64,000 bases of DNA from Pseudoduganella albidiflava (lineage in GTDB: Bacteria; Pseudomonadota; Gammaproteobacteria; Burkholderiales; Burkholderiaceae_D): positions 1 through 64,000 of the forward strand of contig NZ_CP036401.1 of assembly GCF_004322755.1 (NCBI RefSeq). Direction: 5' to 3'. The notes beneath the pieces were generated by a model. The model was given only the letters and a program-made list of their open reading frames with translations. It did not search any database and was not told the DNA's origin. A program made the translations under genes and the position numbers. Shown in pieces: positions 9,626 to 17,913 of the stretch. The first letter of the stretch is position 1. Every line of letters starts with the position of its first letter.

Positions 9626-10624
9626 ATGAACGAAACCTTGCAGGACGGCCTGCCGCCCCCCGTGCGGGCCCTGGCGGAAGCGGACTTCTCGGCCGTCGCG
9701 CAGGCGTTCGGCGGCGCCGGTTTTTCGGTCGCCGAGCCGGCGGACGGCATCCTGACGATCCGCCGCCCGGGCAGCGGCCGGCCGGCGGTGCTGCTGTCGG
9801 TCGGCGTGCATGGCGATGAAACGGGGCCGATCGAGTTGACGGCCTACCTGCTCGATGCGCTGGCGCGGGAACCGGCGGCGCTGGCGGTGGACCTGATGGT
9901 CTGCGTCGGCAGCATCGGTGCGATCCGCGCCGGCAAGCGCTTCATCGACGCCGACCTGAACCGGATGTTCCGCGCCGAGCGGGGCAGCCTGGCCGGCACC
10001 GCCGAGGCGGCGCGGGCGGACGAGATGATCGCCGCCACCGCGGCCTTCTTCGCCGATGCGGGCGCCGAGCGCTGGCACCTCGACCTGCACACGGCGATCC
10101 GCGCGTCGCATTACCCCACGTTCGCGATCGTGCCGGAACTGATCGAGGAAACGGCGCGCGAGCGGTTGATCGGCTGGCTGGGCGAGGCGGGCATCGGCGC
10201 CGTCATCCTGAACCGGGAAACGGCGGGCACCTACAGCTACCACACGGCCGAGCACCACGGCGCCGCGGGCAGCACGGTGGAACTGGGGCGTATCGGCACG
10301 CTGGGCCGCAACGACCTGGCGCAATTCGCCGCCGCTTCGGCCGCGCTGGACCGCCTGCTGCGCGGGAAGCCACCTGCGCAGGCTCCACTCGCGGTCCCCC
10401 ACCTCTTCCGGGTAGCGCAAAACATCATCAAGCTGTCCGATCGCTTCACGATGGCCTTCGGCAAGGAAACGCAGAACTTCACGCCACTGCGGCAGGGCGA
10501 TGAAATCGCCCGCGACGGCGACACCGTCTACACGGTGCAACACGATGAGGAATTCGTCGTGTTTCCCAACCCCGACGTCCGTATCGGCCTGCGTGCCGGG
10601 ATGATGGTCGTGCGGATCGGCTGA
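9626..10624 (+). CDS. astE: Succinylglutamate desuccinylase
   Basis: A 332-residue zinc-dependent deacylase (AstE/ASPA family, M14-like fold) that releases glutamate and succinate in the last AST step. Zinc ligands are visible as His62 and Glu65 in GVHGDE and His155 in LDLHTA. The frame is open upstream inside gdhB; the ATG at 9626, one base after the gdhB stop, gives the start MNETLQDGLPPPVRAL and the normal family length. The junction implies translational coupling, so glutamate release and glutamate oxidation are expressed together. Confidence 0.93.
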   Translation: MNETLQDGLPPPVRALAEADFSAVAQAFGGAGFSVAEPADGILTIRRPGSGRPAVLLSVGVHGDETGPIELTAYLLDALAREPAALAVDLMVCVGSIGAIRAGKRFIDADLNRMFRAERGSLAGTAEAARADEMIAATAAFFADAGAERWHLDLHTAIRASHYPTFAIVPELIEETARERLIGWLGEAGIGAVILNRETAGTYSYHTAEHHGAAGSTVELGRIGTLGRNDLAQFAAASAALDRLLRGKPPAQAPLAVPHLFRVAQNIIKLSDRFTMAFGKETQNFTPLRQGDEIARDGDTVYTVQHDEEFVVFPNPDVRIGLRAGMMVVRIG

Positions 10625-10638
10625 CCTGCACAGGGCGT

Positions 10639-10662
10639 AAAAAAAGCCACCGCGAAGGTGGC
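10639..10662 (-). terminator. Intrinsic terminator of the small membrane protein gene
   Basis: Stem GCCACC/GGTGGC with a 5-nt loop. On the minus strand it is followed by seven T residues, which fits termination of the gene that ends at 10693. On the plus strand there is no T-run, so astE is not obviously terminated here. Confidence 0.75.
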
Positions 10663-10692
10663 TCAAGAGGGCGTGTGAAACCGGTACCGGGT

Positions 10693-10980
10693 TCAGGCGG
10701 AGGCGAACTGGGTGGCCCGCGCCTGGGAATTCTGGTCGCGCACCTTGCGCGTGACGGGCGTGGCCGGCAGGTCGGCCGACGACGAAGCGGACGACGCCCG
10801 CGCGGCCGTGGCCGGGACAGGCGGCGCAACCGATGCATCGCCGGCGCGGCCTTCGTCCGGCAGCCAGCGCACGATCATCGCCGTCGCCACGACGGAAAGC
10901 AGCACGATGCCGGCGGCAGCCACCAGCATCATCGGATCGATGCGCGAAGAAGTGGTCGGAATCTTCTGGTACAGCGTCAT
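10693..10980 (-). CDS. Small single-pass membrane protein of unknown function
   Basis: A 95-residue protein. A short polar N-terminus is followed by one hydrophobic segment (about residues 17-39, MMLVAAAGIVLLSVVATAMI) and a Ser/Ala/Pro-rich tail probably outside the membrane. An AGGAGGA site lies 7 bases before the ATG and a terminator follows, so the gene is convincing despite no recognised family. It is divergent from the flavin oxidoreductase and convergent with astE. No function is proposed. Confidence 0.7.
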   Translation of the reverse strand: MTLYQKIPTTSSRIDPMMLVAAAGIVLLSVVATAMIVRWLPDEGRAGDASVAPPVPATAARASSASSSADLPATPVTRKVRDQNSQARATQFASA

Positions 10981-11146
10981 CTCTTCCTCCTGTTCTTGCC
11001 GGCTTGTGCGGAATTATTTGGCACGTGCAAGATTATCCTTATACCAATAAGCGATCTACCTTTTCCCTGTATCAAAAGTAAGCACATGTAACGACGCGTG
11101 GTTGCGATCTTGGCTACACTCGCGGCTACTTCGATGAAAGGAAAAC

Positions 11147-12259
11147 ATGAGCCAGCTATTTTCTCCGTACACCCTCGGCCCGCTGCAACTGAAGAACCGC
11201 ATCGCGATCGCGCCGATGTGCCAGTATTCCGCCGTCGACGGCTTGCCCGCCGACTGGCACATGATCCACCTGGGCAATCTCGCCTTGTCCGGCGCCGCGC
11301 TGCTGATCCTGGAAGCCACCGCCGTCTCGCCGGAAGGCCGCATCTCGGCGCAGGACCTGGGCCTGTGGTCGGACGACCATCGGCGGGCGCTGCAGCCCAT
11401 CGTGGCGGCCATCCGCAGGCATTCGCCGATCGCGCTGGCCGTGCAGCTGGCCCATGCCGGCCGCAAGGCGTCGTCGGCCGTGCCGTGGGAAGGCGGCGGC
11501 AACATCAGCATCGAAGAGGGCGGCTGGCGGACGGTGGCGCCTTCGCCCGTGCCCCATGCCGACCATGAAACCGTGCCGCTGGCGCTGGATGACGCGGGCC
11601 TGGCGAAAGTGAAGGACGACTTCGTGGCGGCGGCCCGCCGCGTGCACGAGCTCGGCATCGAAGGGATCGAACTGCACGGCGCGCACGGCTATCTGCTGCA
11701 CCAATTCCTGTCGCCGCTGTCCAACCAGCGTACCGACCGATACGGCGGCTCGCTGGAGAACCGCATGCGCTTCCCGCTCGAGGTCTTTGCGGCGGTGCGC
11801 GAGGCCGTGCCGCCCGAGGTGGCGGTGGGCATGCGGATTTCGGCGTCGGACTGGGTAGAAGGCGGCTGGGATATCGAGCAGAGCGTGGTCTTCGCCAACG
11901 AGCTGAAAAAACTGGGCACCGATTTCATGCATGTTTCCAGCGGAGGCGTGTCGCCGCTGCAGAAGATCCCGGTCGGCCCCGGCTACCAGGTCGGCTTTGC
12001 CGAACGCATCCGGCGCGAGACGGGCTTGCCGACGATCGGCGTGGGCCTGATCACCGAGGCGGCGCAGGCCGAGGCGATCATCGCGGATAGCCAGGCCGAC
12101 ATGGTGGCACTGGCGCGCGGCATCCTGTACGATCCGCGCTGGCCGTGGCACGCCGCCGCGCAGCTGGGTGCGCAGGTGGACGCGCCGCCGCAATACTGGC
12201 GCTGCCAGCCGCACGACCAGAAACAGCTGTTCGGCCCGACCCGCCTGGGGCAGCGCTGA
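11147..12259 (+). CDS. Old yellow enzyme-type NADH:flavin oxidoreductase
   Basis: A 370-residue FMN-dependent ene-reductase of the YqjM/NamA/XenA branch, reducing activated C=C bonds or nitro compounds with NAD(P)H. Visible family marks: N-terminal SPYTLGPLQLKNRIAIAPMC with the branch-specific cysteine near residue 24; the HGAHGYLLHQFLSP substrate-binding histidines; the NQRTDRYGGSLENR phosphate loop; and the C-terminal VGLITEAAQAE and ARGILYDPRWPWHAA blocks. AAAGGAAAA precedes the ATG. It is followed by a HAD phosphatase gene with a small repeat between them. Confidence 0.9.
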   Translation: MSQLFSPYTLGPLQLKNRIAIAPMCQYSAVDGLPADWHMIHLGNLALSGAALLILEATAVSPEGRISAQDLGLWSDDHRRALQPIVAAIRRHSPIALAVQLAHAGRKASSAVPWEGGGNISIEEGGWRTVAPSPVPHADHETVPLALDDAGLAKVKDDFVAAARRVHELGIEGIELHGAHGYLLHQFLSPLSNQRTDRYGGSLENRMRFPLEVFAAVREAVPPEVAVGMRISASDWVEGGWDIEQSVVFANELKKLGTDFMHVSSGGVSPLQKIPVGPGYQVGFAERIRRETGLPTIGVGLITEAAQAEAIIADSQADMVALARGILYDPRWPWHAAAQLGAQVDAPPQYWRCQPHDQKQLFGPTRLGQR

Positions 12260-12276
12260 CCGGCACGAAGATAAAG

Positions 12277-12318
12277 AGCACGACCACAAGAGCACGACCA
12301 CAAGAGCACGACCACAAG
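12277..12318 (+). repeat. Three perfect copies of a 14-bp tandem repeat
   Basis: AGCACGACCACAAG occurs three times head to tail between the oxidoreductase stop and the HAD start at 12325, with the last copy running into the GGGAACG that acts as ribosome site. The 14-bp period is not a multiple of three. It is part of the tandem-duplication pattern described in the findings. Confidence 0.95.
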
Positions 12319-12324
12319 GGAACG

Positions 12325-12963
12325 ATGCGCTACGACCTGCTGATCTTTGATTTCGACGGCACGCTGGCCGACAGCTTCCCTTTTTTCCTCGAAGTGTTCG
12401 ACACGCTGGCGGACGCCCACCACTTCCGGCGCCTGGACCGCGCGCACCTCGACGAACTGCGCGGAGCGGACCTGCCGCACATCATGCGCCACGTGGGTTT
12501 GCCGCGCTGGAAGCTGCTGCCGGTGGCGATGCATTTCCGCGCGCTGATGGCGCAAAGCATCGGCCGCATCCGCCTGTTCGACGGCATGCGCGAGGCGCTG
12601 CGCAGCGCGGCGGCCGACGGCGTGCTGCTGGCGATCGTGAGCTCCAATTCCGAAGCGAACGTGCGCGCCGTGCTGGGCGACGATGCGCGCCTGTTCATCC
12701 ACTTCGAATGCGGCGCGGCGCTGTTCGGCAAGCGCCGCCGGCTGCGCCGCGTGGTCCAGCGCAGCGGCGTGGCGGGCGAGCGCGTGCTGTGCGTGGGCGA
12801 CGAAGTGCGCGACATCGACGCGGCCCATGCCGAGGGCCTGGACTTCGGCGCGGTCGGCTGGGGATATGCCAAGCCGGAAGCACTGCGTGCCCGCGCACCG
12901 AAGCTGATGTTCGACAGCGTGGCGGAGATGGCGGCGCGGCTGGCTTGCCCGATAAGCCATTGA
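12325..12963 (+). CDS. HAD-superfamily hydrolase (phosphatase)
   Basis: A 212-residue HAD subfamily IA protein. Motif I is DFDGTLADS (residues 9-17), motif II the IVSSNS serine, and motif IV GDEVRDID. The basic residues of motif III fall near FGKRRRLRR. The cap is helical and small, like Gph/phosphoglycolate phosphatases, but the substrate cannot be told. The ATG at 12325 is chosen because it gives the canonical YDLLIFDFDGTL start; the frame is open further upstream through the 14-bp repeats. Confidence 0.85.
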   Translation: MRYDLLIFDFDGTLADSFPFFLEVFDTLADAHHFRRLDRAHLDELRGADLPHIMRHVGLPRWKLLPVAMHFRALMAQSIGRIRLFDGMREALRSAAADGVLLAIVSSNSEANVRAVLGDDARLFIHFECGAALFGKRRRLRRVVQRSGVAGERVLCVGDEVRDIDAAHAEGLDFGAVGWGYAKPEALRARAPKLMFDSVAEMAARLACPISH

Positions 12964-13050
12964 CGCGGCCGCCTCGGGGTAACGCATGCCATGACGCGTT
13001 GGGCTGACACGTTGGCGCGGCATGGTGATAGTCCACGGTGTCATAACCCG

Positions 13051-13099
13051 TTGACGTAACTCATTGACGTAACTCATTGACGTAACTCATTGACGTAAC
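13051..13099 (+). repeat. 13-bp tandem repeat, 3.8 copies
   Basis: TTGACGTAACTCA is repeated exactly three times and then 10 bases of a fourth. It sits between the HAD gene and the amino-acid permease, about 90 bp after a stop codon. Each unit contains TTGAC, a potential -35 element. Confidence 0.95.
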
Positions 13100-13159
13100 A
13101 TTATTACCACTTGTCTTTTCCACTCCAAATTCCTTTAGGGAAGTCGCGAAACTTGGCCC

Positions 13160-13165
13160 TATAAT
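13160..13165 (+). promoter_or_regulatory. Candidate -10 element of the permease gene
   Basis: A perfect TATAAT lies 60 bp before the permease start. No good -35 is seen at 17 bp, so an activator or another element may be needed. Judged by sequence only. Confidence 0.4.
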
Positions 13166-13224
13166 CGCGACTTTGCCCGGCGTCACGAGCGCTGCGGCTT
13201 TGACACCCTGAACAAGGAATGCCT

Positions 13225-14730
13225 GTGAGCCAGACGCTGGTCCAGAAACTGACCCGTACCAAGCCGATCGTCGCCACTGCCGATACGGGCGCGGAAAGCG
13301 CGCCGGGCATCGGCATGGAAGTGCCCCACGCTCCCGGCGGCCTGGCCCGCTCGATGGGCCTGTTCTCGCTGACGATGATCGGGGTCGGCGCCACCATCGG
13401 CACCGGCATCTTCTTCACGATGGTCGAAGCGGTGCCCAAGGCCGGCCCCGCGGTGATCCTGTCGTTCCTGCTGGCCGCGATGACGGCGGGGCTCACGGCG
13501 CTGTGCTACGCCGAACTGGCGTTCCGAATTCCCGCTTCCGGTTCTTCCTATTCCTTCGCCTATGCGACGGTGGGCGAGTTCCTGGCCTTCATCATGGCCG
13601 CCTGCCTGCTGCTCGAATACGGGCTGGCCGCCAGCGCCACGGCGATCGGCTGGTCCGATTACCTGAACAACTTCCTGGCCAATGCCTTCGGCTGGCAGAT
13701 ACCCACCTTGCTGCGCACGCCGATGATCGTGTCTTCGCCGGACGGCGTGGTGTTCAACTGGGGCCACGTCAACCTGCCGCCGATCATCCTGGTGGCGCTG
13801 TGCTGCCTGCTGCTGGTGCGCGGCGCGAAGGAATCGGCGCGCACCAACGCGGTGATGGTGATCATCAAGCTGGCGATCCTGCTGTTCTTCGTGGCCATCG
13901 CCTTCACGGGCTTCGATGCCGCCAACTTCACGCCCTTCTTCAAGGGCGAAGGCGAGAAGGGCCTGCTGGGCATGGCGGGCGTGACGGCCGCCGCCGGCAC
14001 CGTGTTCTTCTCGTTCATCGGGCTCGATACCGTGGCCACGGCCGGCGAGGAAGTGCACAACCCGAAGCGCAATGTCCCGCTGGGCATCCTGGCCGCGCTG
14101 GGCATCGTCACCGTGTTCTACCTGCTGGTGGCGGTGGCCGCGATGGGCGCGCAGCCGGCGCACAAGTTCGAAGGGCAGGAAGCCGGCCTGGCCGTGATCC
14201 TGCAGAACGTGACGGGCCACGCGTGGCCGGCGCTGGTGCTGTCCGCCGGGGCCGTGATTTCCGTGTTCTCCGTCACGCTCGTCACCATCTATGGCCAGAC
14301 GCGGATCCTCTACGCGATCTCGCGCGACGGCCTGATTTCGAAGGGTTTCCACAAGGTGAGCCAGCGCACCGCCACGCCGGTGCTGAACACGATCATCGTC
14401 AGCATCGTGGTGGGCTGCGTGGCCGGTTTCGTGGACGCCACCTTCCTGTGGGACATGGTCAGCATGGGCACGCTGACGGCATTCATCGTGGTGTCGGTCG
14501 CGGTGCCCGTCATGCGCCTCAAGGAGCGCCGCGCCGGCACCTACAAGAAAGGCGGCTTCCGCGTGCCGCTCGGCCCTTACCTGGTGCCTGGCCTGTCGAT
14601 CGCAGCGTGCCTGTACCTGATGGTGGGCCTGTCGCACACCACCCGCGTGATCTTCTCGATCTGGATGGCGGCCGCCATCCTCACCTATTTCGCCTACGGC
14701 ATCCGCCATTCCCGCCTGAACAAGCAGTGA
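13225..14730 (+). CDS. APC-family amino-acid permease
   Basis: A 501-residue inner-membrane transporter of the amino acid-polyamine-organocation superfamily, cationic amino-acid transporter/YfnA-like, with about 12 membrane segments. The first helix carries the broken GVGATIGTGIFF substrate-binding motif. The GTG at 13225 is preferred to the ATG at 13219 because AAGGA then sits 6 bases upstream. Substrate is unknown. A peptidase gene follows one base later, which suggests peptide breakdown coupled to amino-acid uptake, but this is inference. Confidence 0.85.
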   Translation: MSQTLVQKLTRTKPIVATADTGAESAPGIGMEVPHAPGGLARSMGLFSLTMIGVGATIGTGIFFTMVEAVPKAGPAVILSFLLAAMTAGLTALCYAELAFRIPASGSSYSFAYATVGEFLAFIMAACLLLEYGLAASATAIGWSDYLNNFLANAFGWQIPTLLRTPMIVSSPDGVVFNWGHVNLPPIILVALCCLLLVRGAKESARTNAVMVIIKLAILLFFVAIAFTGFDAANFTPFFKGEGEKGLLGMAGVTAAAGTVFFSFIGLDTVATAGEEVHNPKRNVPLGILAALGIVTVFYLLVAVAAMGAQPAHKFEGQEAGLAVILQNVTGHAWPALVLSAGAVISVFSVTLVTIYGQTRILYAISRDGLISKGFHKVSQRTATPVLNTIIVSIVVGCVAGFVDATFLWDMVSMGTLTAFIVVSVAVPVMRLKERRAGTYKKGGFRVPLGPYLVPGLSIAACLYLMVGLSHTTRVIFSIWMAAAILTYFAYGIRHSRLNKQ

Positions 14731-14731
14731 C

Positions 14732-16687
14732 ATGCCATCGATCGACATGAAGGTCAAAGCAATCGCCCTCGCAAGTTTCGTGGCCGCGGCCACGTCGGCC
14801 GGGGCGGTCGCCCTGGCGGCGCCGGCCGACCTGGCCATGCGCGACTACAAGGCGGTGGCGCTGTCGCCCACCGGCGAACGCATCGCCGCGCTCGAATCGG
14901 TCGACACCGGCGTGCCCGGCCAGCGGCCGCATGCCGTGGTGGTGGTGCGCGATGCCGCCAGCGGCAAGATCGTGCACGAATACGATCCGTGCAAGACCTG
15001 CAGCTACGACCGCCCCGGCTGGTCGCCGGACGGCAAACGGGTGGCCTTCATCGGCAGCATGGGCGGCAAGGCCACCCTGTATGTCGGCACGCGGGCGCTG
15101 GCCAGCGTGGAGGGCAACGCCAATTCGGCACGCTGGTCGCCGGACGGCGCAACGCTGGCGCTGCTGGCCACGGTCGGCGCGCGCAAGGAAACCGGCGCCA
15201 CCGCGGCCGGCGCCCGCCTGGTCGGCGAGATCGGCAGCAACGACGATGCGCAGCGCATCGCCACCGTGCCGGCCACCGGCGGTACCGTGAAACTGCTGTC
15301 GCCGGGCGATACCTTCATCTACGAATACGACTGGACGCCGGACGGCAAGGGCTTCGTCGCCACGGGCGCGAAAGGCAACGGCGACAACAACTGGTGGGTG
15401 GCCAAGCTGGCCTACGTGGATGCCGCCAGCGGCGCGCTACGCGTGATCGCGTCGCCGGCCACGCAATTGAACCTGCCGCGCGTGTCGCCGGACGGGAAGA
15501 CGGTCGCCTACGTGGGCGGGTTGATGAGCGACTTCGGCTCGATCGGTGGCGACATCTGGACCGTGCCGCTGGCCGGCGGCGAACCCACGAACATCACGCC
15601 CGGATTCAAGGGCACCTTCCATGGCCTGGCCTGGCGCAAGAACGGCCTGGTCGGTTCCGCGTTGATGGGCGACCAGCTGACGGTGCTGTCCATCGATGCG
15701 GCCAGCGGTGAAACAACGAAGCAATGGCATGCCCCGGTCACGGCGGCCGGCGGCACCGATGGCCGGCTGTCGTTCAGCGCGGACGGCAGCATGCTCGCCG
15801 GCGCGGTGGAGGACTTCGCCAGCGCACCGCGCCTGGTGGCCGGCACGCTGGCGCAACCGCGGCAGCTCACGCGTGACAACGACCGGCTGGCCGCCCAGGT
15901 CGCGGTGCGGAACGTGGCGTGGACCAACGAAGGCTTCGCCAACCAGGGCTGGCTGGTGGGGCCGCTGCATCCCGTGGCCGGCAAGAAGTATCCGATGATC
16001 GTCCAGGTGCACGGCGGCCCCGCGTCGGCCGTGACGCCGCGCTATATCCCGGCCGGCGAAGCGGGCAATTCCGTGGTGCGCTCGCTGGTCGACGCCGGCT
16101 ACTTCGTGTTCATGCCGAACCCGCGCGGCAGCTTCGGCCAGGGCCAGGACTTCGCCCGCGCCAACCGCCGCGACTTCGGCGGCGGCGACTTGCGCGACAT
16201 CCTGGCCGGCGTGGATGCCGCGGCCGGGGCGGCGCCGGTCGACGCCGCGCGCCTGGGCCTGATGGGCCACTCGTACGGCGGCTTCATGACGATGTGGGGC
16301 GTGACGCACAGCGACCGCTTCAAGGCTGCCGTGGCCGGTGCCGGCGTGGCGAACTGGATCAGCTACTACGGCCAGAACGGCATCGACCAGTGGATGGTGC
16401 CGTTCTTCGGCGCCACGATGTACGACGATCCGGCCATCTACCGCAAGCTGTCGCCGATCGAGTACGTGAAGGATGCCAGGACGCCGACCCTGGTCTACGT
16501 GGGCGAGCGCGATGTCGAGACGCCCGCCGCGCAATCGATGGAGTTCTGGCACGCGCTGAAAGCGCTCGGCGTGCCGACCACGTTCGTGGTGTACCAGGAT
16601 GAAGGGCACGCGATCCGCAATCCCGAGCACCAGCGGGACCTGAAGAAGCGGATCGTGGGGTGGTTCGACAAATACCTGAATAGGTAG
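14732..16687 (+). CDS. Exported S9-family prolyl oligopeptidase/dipeptidyl-peptidase-like peptidase
   Basis: A 651-residue serine peptidase. It has an N-terminal signal peptide (KVKAIALASFVAAATSAGAVALA), then WD40/beta-propeller-like repeats (WSPDGK, RWSPDGA, VSPDGKTVAYVGG), then a C-terminal alpha/beta-hydrolase domain. The triad is visible: Ser in GHSYGGF, Asp in VGERDVETP, His in DEGHAIRNP. It probably cleaves short peptides in the periplasm. The start may be the ATG at 14732 or at 14747; neither has a strong ribosome site. It follows the permease directly. Confidence 0.88.
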   Translation: MPSIDMKVKAIALASFVAAATSAGAVALAAPADLAMRDYKAVALSPTGERIAALESVDTGVPGQRPHAVVVVRDAASGKIVHEYDPCKTCSYDRPGWSPDGKRVAFIGSMGGKATLYVGTRALASVEGNANSARWSPDGATLALLATVGARKETGATAAGARLVGEIGSNDDAQRIATVPATGGTVKLLSPGDTFIYEYDWTPDGKGFVATGAKGNGDNNWWVAKLAYVDAASGALRVIASPATQLNLPRVSPDGKTVAYVGGLMSDFGSIGGDIWTVPLAGGEPTNITPGFKGTFHGLAWRKNGLVGSALMGDQLTVLSIDAASGETTKQWHAPVTAAGGTDGRLSFSADGSMLAGAVEDFASAPRLVAGTLAQPRQLTRDNDRLAAQVAVRNVAWTNEGFANQGWLVGPLHPVAGKKYPMIVQVHGGPASAVTPRYIPAGEAGNSVVRSLVDAGYFVFMPNPRGSFGQGQDFARANRRDFGGGDLRDILAGVDAAAGAAPVDAARLGLMGHSYGGFMTMWGVTHSDRFKAAVAGAGVANWISYYGQNGIDQWMVPFFGATMYDDPAIYRKLSPIEYVKDARTPTLVYVGERDVETPAAQSMEFWHALKALGVPTTFVVYQDEGHAIRNPEHQRDLKKRIVGWFDKYLNR

Positions 16688-16691
16688 ACGT

Positions 16692-16718
16692 AAAAAAAGC
16701 CGGCAATGCCGGCTTTTT
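16692..16718. terminator. Bidirectional intrinsic terminator
   Basis: Stem GCCGGC/GCCGGC with AAT loop, A-run on one side and T-run on the other. It serves the S9 peptidase on the plus strand and the 88-residue gene on the minus strand. Confidence 0.9.
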
Positions 16719-16738
16719 CATGTGCGGAGATTCGACGA

Positions 16739-17005
16739 TCAGATCGCGGCGGCACGTGCGCGCAGCTTGGCGGCTTCGTGCGGCGCTTCCGCTTCCAGTT
16801 CGTCGGCCCAGCGCAGCAGGGACATGCGCACGCCGACCTTGTAGTATGACGGCAGTTCCGCGTCCGGCTTCGACTTGCTGCCCTGGACTTCGGCCAGTGC
16901 CGCCGGCGTGGTGCGCAGCAGGCCGCGCAGCCAGTTCATCACGATGCGGCCGGTGCTGTCCAGGGAACCTGCGGTGGCGGTGGTGGTGATGATGGCGGTC
17001 GACAT
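16739..17005 (-). CDS. Small protein of unknown function, cassette copy A
   Basis: An 88-residue protein beginning MSTAIITTTATAGSLDSTGR. It is homologous over its length to the 81-residue product at 18353-18598: 17 of the first 24 residues are identical, and the SLLR...A and AAxLR blocks near the C-terminus also match. No signal peptide; a short amphipathic/hydrophobic stretch (VMNWLRGLL) follows the conserved start. An AGGAG site precedes the ATG by 7 bases. It has its own promoter and terminator, both closely matched in two neighbouring genes. Function unknown. Confidence 0.8.
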   Translation of the reverse strand: MSTAIITTTATAGSLDSTGRIVMNWLRGLLRTTPAALAEVQGSKSKPDAELPSYYKVGVRMSLLRWADELEAEAPHEAAKLRARAAAI

Positions 17006-17044
17006 GGCTAAGCTCCTGATGTGATTTGTTCGTTGATGCAGTGC

Positions 17045-17100
17045 AGTATAGGGCGCGCACAGAAATAAAAAAACTTTTCATTTGTGATGAGCGCCATACG
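17045..17100 (-). promoter_or_regulatory. Cassette promoter A
   Basis: Read on the minus strand: CGTATGG, 4 nt, CATCACAAA, 2 nt, AAAAG, then a -10 of TATACT. The interval from the CATCACAAA box to the -10 is exactly the same in promoters B and C. The -35 position is poor (TTTTTT), so the upstream boxes look like an activator site. Confidence 0.75.
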
Positions 17101-17206
17101 CAAACCATATAGTTGTGGTTTCCATATCGCAACTATTTATAACGCACGAGAATACCCTGCCATCACTGGATCGTATAAAGGTCGGGCCGGTTGTCTTGCA
17201 TGAAAC

Positions 17207-17236
17207 GAAAAAAAAAGCCGGCATATGCCGGCTTTC
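17207..17236 (-). terminator. Intrinsic terminator of cassette gene B
   Basis: Stem GCCGGC/GCCGGC with ATAT loop followed on the minus strand by a long T-run. It uses the same stem as the terminators of cassette genes A and C. Confidence 0.85.
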
Positions 17237-17257
17237 GACGAGAGAGTACGAATCGCT

Positions 17258-17611
17258 TTAGTCGATCTTCCACGCGTAGTCGACCCGGGTCCACGTATCG
17301 GCCGGCGCGCCGTCCTTCGAGCCCGGCGCGAACTTGCACGCGGCCAGCTTGCGCAGCGCGGCATTGTCGAGCGCCCGGGAACCGCTGGACTTGTTGATGC
17401 GCGAATCCTTGACTTCGCCACCGGCGGACACCAGCAGCGACATCGATACCGTGCCTTGCTCTTCATTGGCCAGCGCGGCACGCGGATAGTCCGCCTTGCA
17501 ATTGCGGCTGTCGGGAGTGGCCGGGACTTCGATGGCGGAAGCGGCACCGGACAACAGCAGCGCGGCGACCAGACCCAGGTAATGCTTGTTGGCGAACATT
17601 TTATTGGACAT
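17258..17611 (-). CDS. Secreted TonB C-terminal-domain protein, cassette copy B
   Basis: A 117-residue protein with a signal peptide (LGLVAALLLSGAASA, cleavage near residue 26) followed directly by a TonB_C-type domain (CKADYPRAALANEEQGTVSMSLLVSAGGEV...SSGSRALDNAALRKLAACKFAP). It has no membrane anchor and no proline-rich spacer, so it is not a normal energy transducer; it would be a free periplasmic domain. A CAGGGGA ribosome site precedes the ATG. Its promoter is near-identical to those of the unrelated small proteins on either side. Confidence 0.85.
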   Translation of the reverse strand: MSNKMFANKHYLGLVAALLLSGAASAIEVPATPDSRNCKADYPRAALANEEQGTVSMSLLVSAGGEVKDSRINKSSGSRALDNAALRKLAACKFAPGSKDGAPADTWTRVDYAWKID

Positions 17612-17690
17612 GAGATTTTCCCCTGAAGTTAATGACAGTTAGCCTGGCGTTATCGCCGTGGCTGTCTCCTGAATTAACGTTGTTGCATCC

Positions 17691-17746
17691 AGTGTAGGGC
17701 TGCCCGGGAAATAAACGAACTTTTGATTTGTGATGTGATCCATTCG
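17691..17746 (-). promoter_or_regulatory. Cassette promoter B
   Basis: Minus strand: CGAATGG, 4 nt, CATCACAAA, 2 nt, AAAAG, and -10 TACACT at the same spacings as promoters A and C. The leader that follows is longer than in A and C, with a second CAGGGG site 45-60 bases downstream of a TTCAGGAG like that used in A and C. Confidence 0.75.
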
Positions 17747-17901
17747 CCAATCGTATGAATGGGACAACAAATAAAGGCGTTTCATCACCCTGCGGCATGT
17801 CCGTGGCCGGGAAAGGTAATAATGGAAATAGCGGAGGCATCGCATACCTGATGGAGGCTGCTGCCAGAGCAGGATCACTGGCGGAAGACACAGGAAATAC
17901 T

Positions 17902-17913
17902 CGCCTGTGGCTG
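17902..17913 (+). repeat. Left 12-bp target-site duplication
   Basis: CGCCTGTGGCTG, repeated exactly at 18049-18060 on the other side of the inserted element. Confidence 0.9.

Noticed and set aside
4831..9750. 1639-codon open frame antisense to gdhB
   Set aside because: GC-rich shadow: its composition (His/Arg/Gln-rich, no domains) follows from the sense codons of a clear glutamate dehydrogenase.
12277..13099. Tandem repeats considered as a CRISPR array
   Set aside because: Units of 13-14 bp are directly abutting with no spacers, and no cas genes are present.
17601..17891. 96-codon minus-strand frame over the cassette B promoter region
   Set aside because: No ribosome site, no domain, and it overlaps the conserved promoter and the start of cassette gene B.
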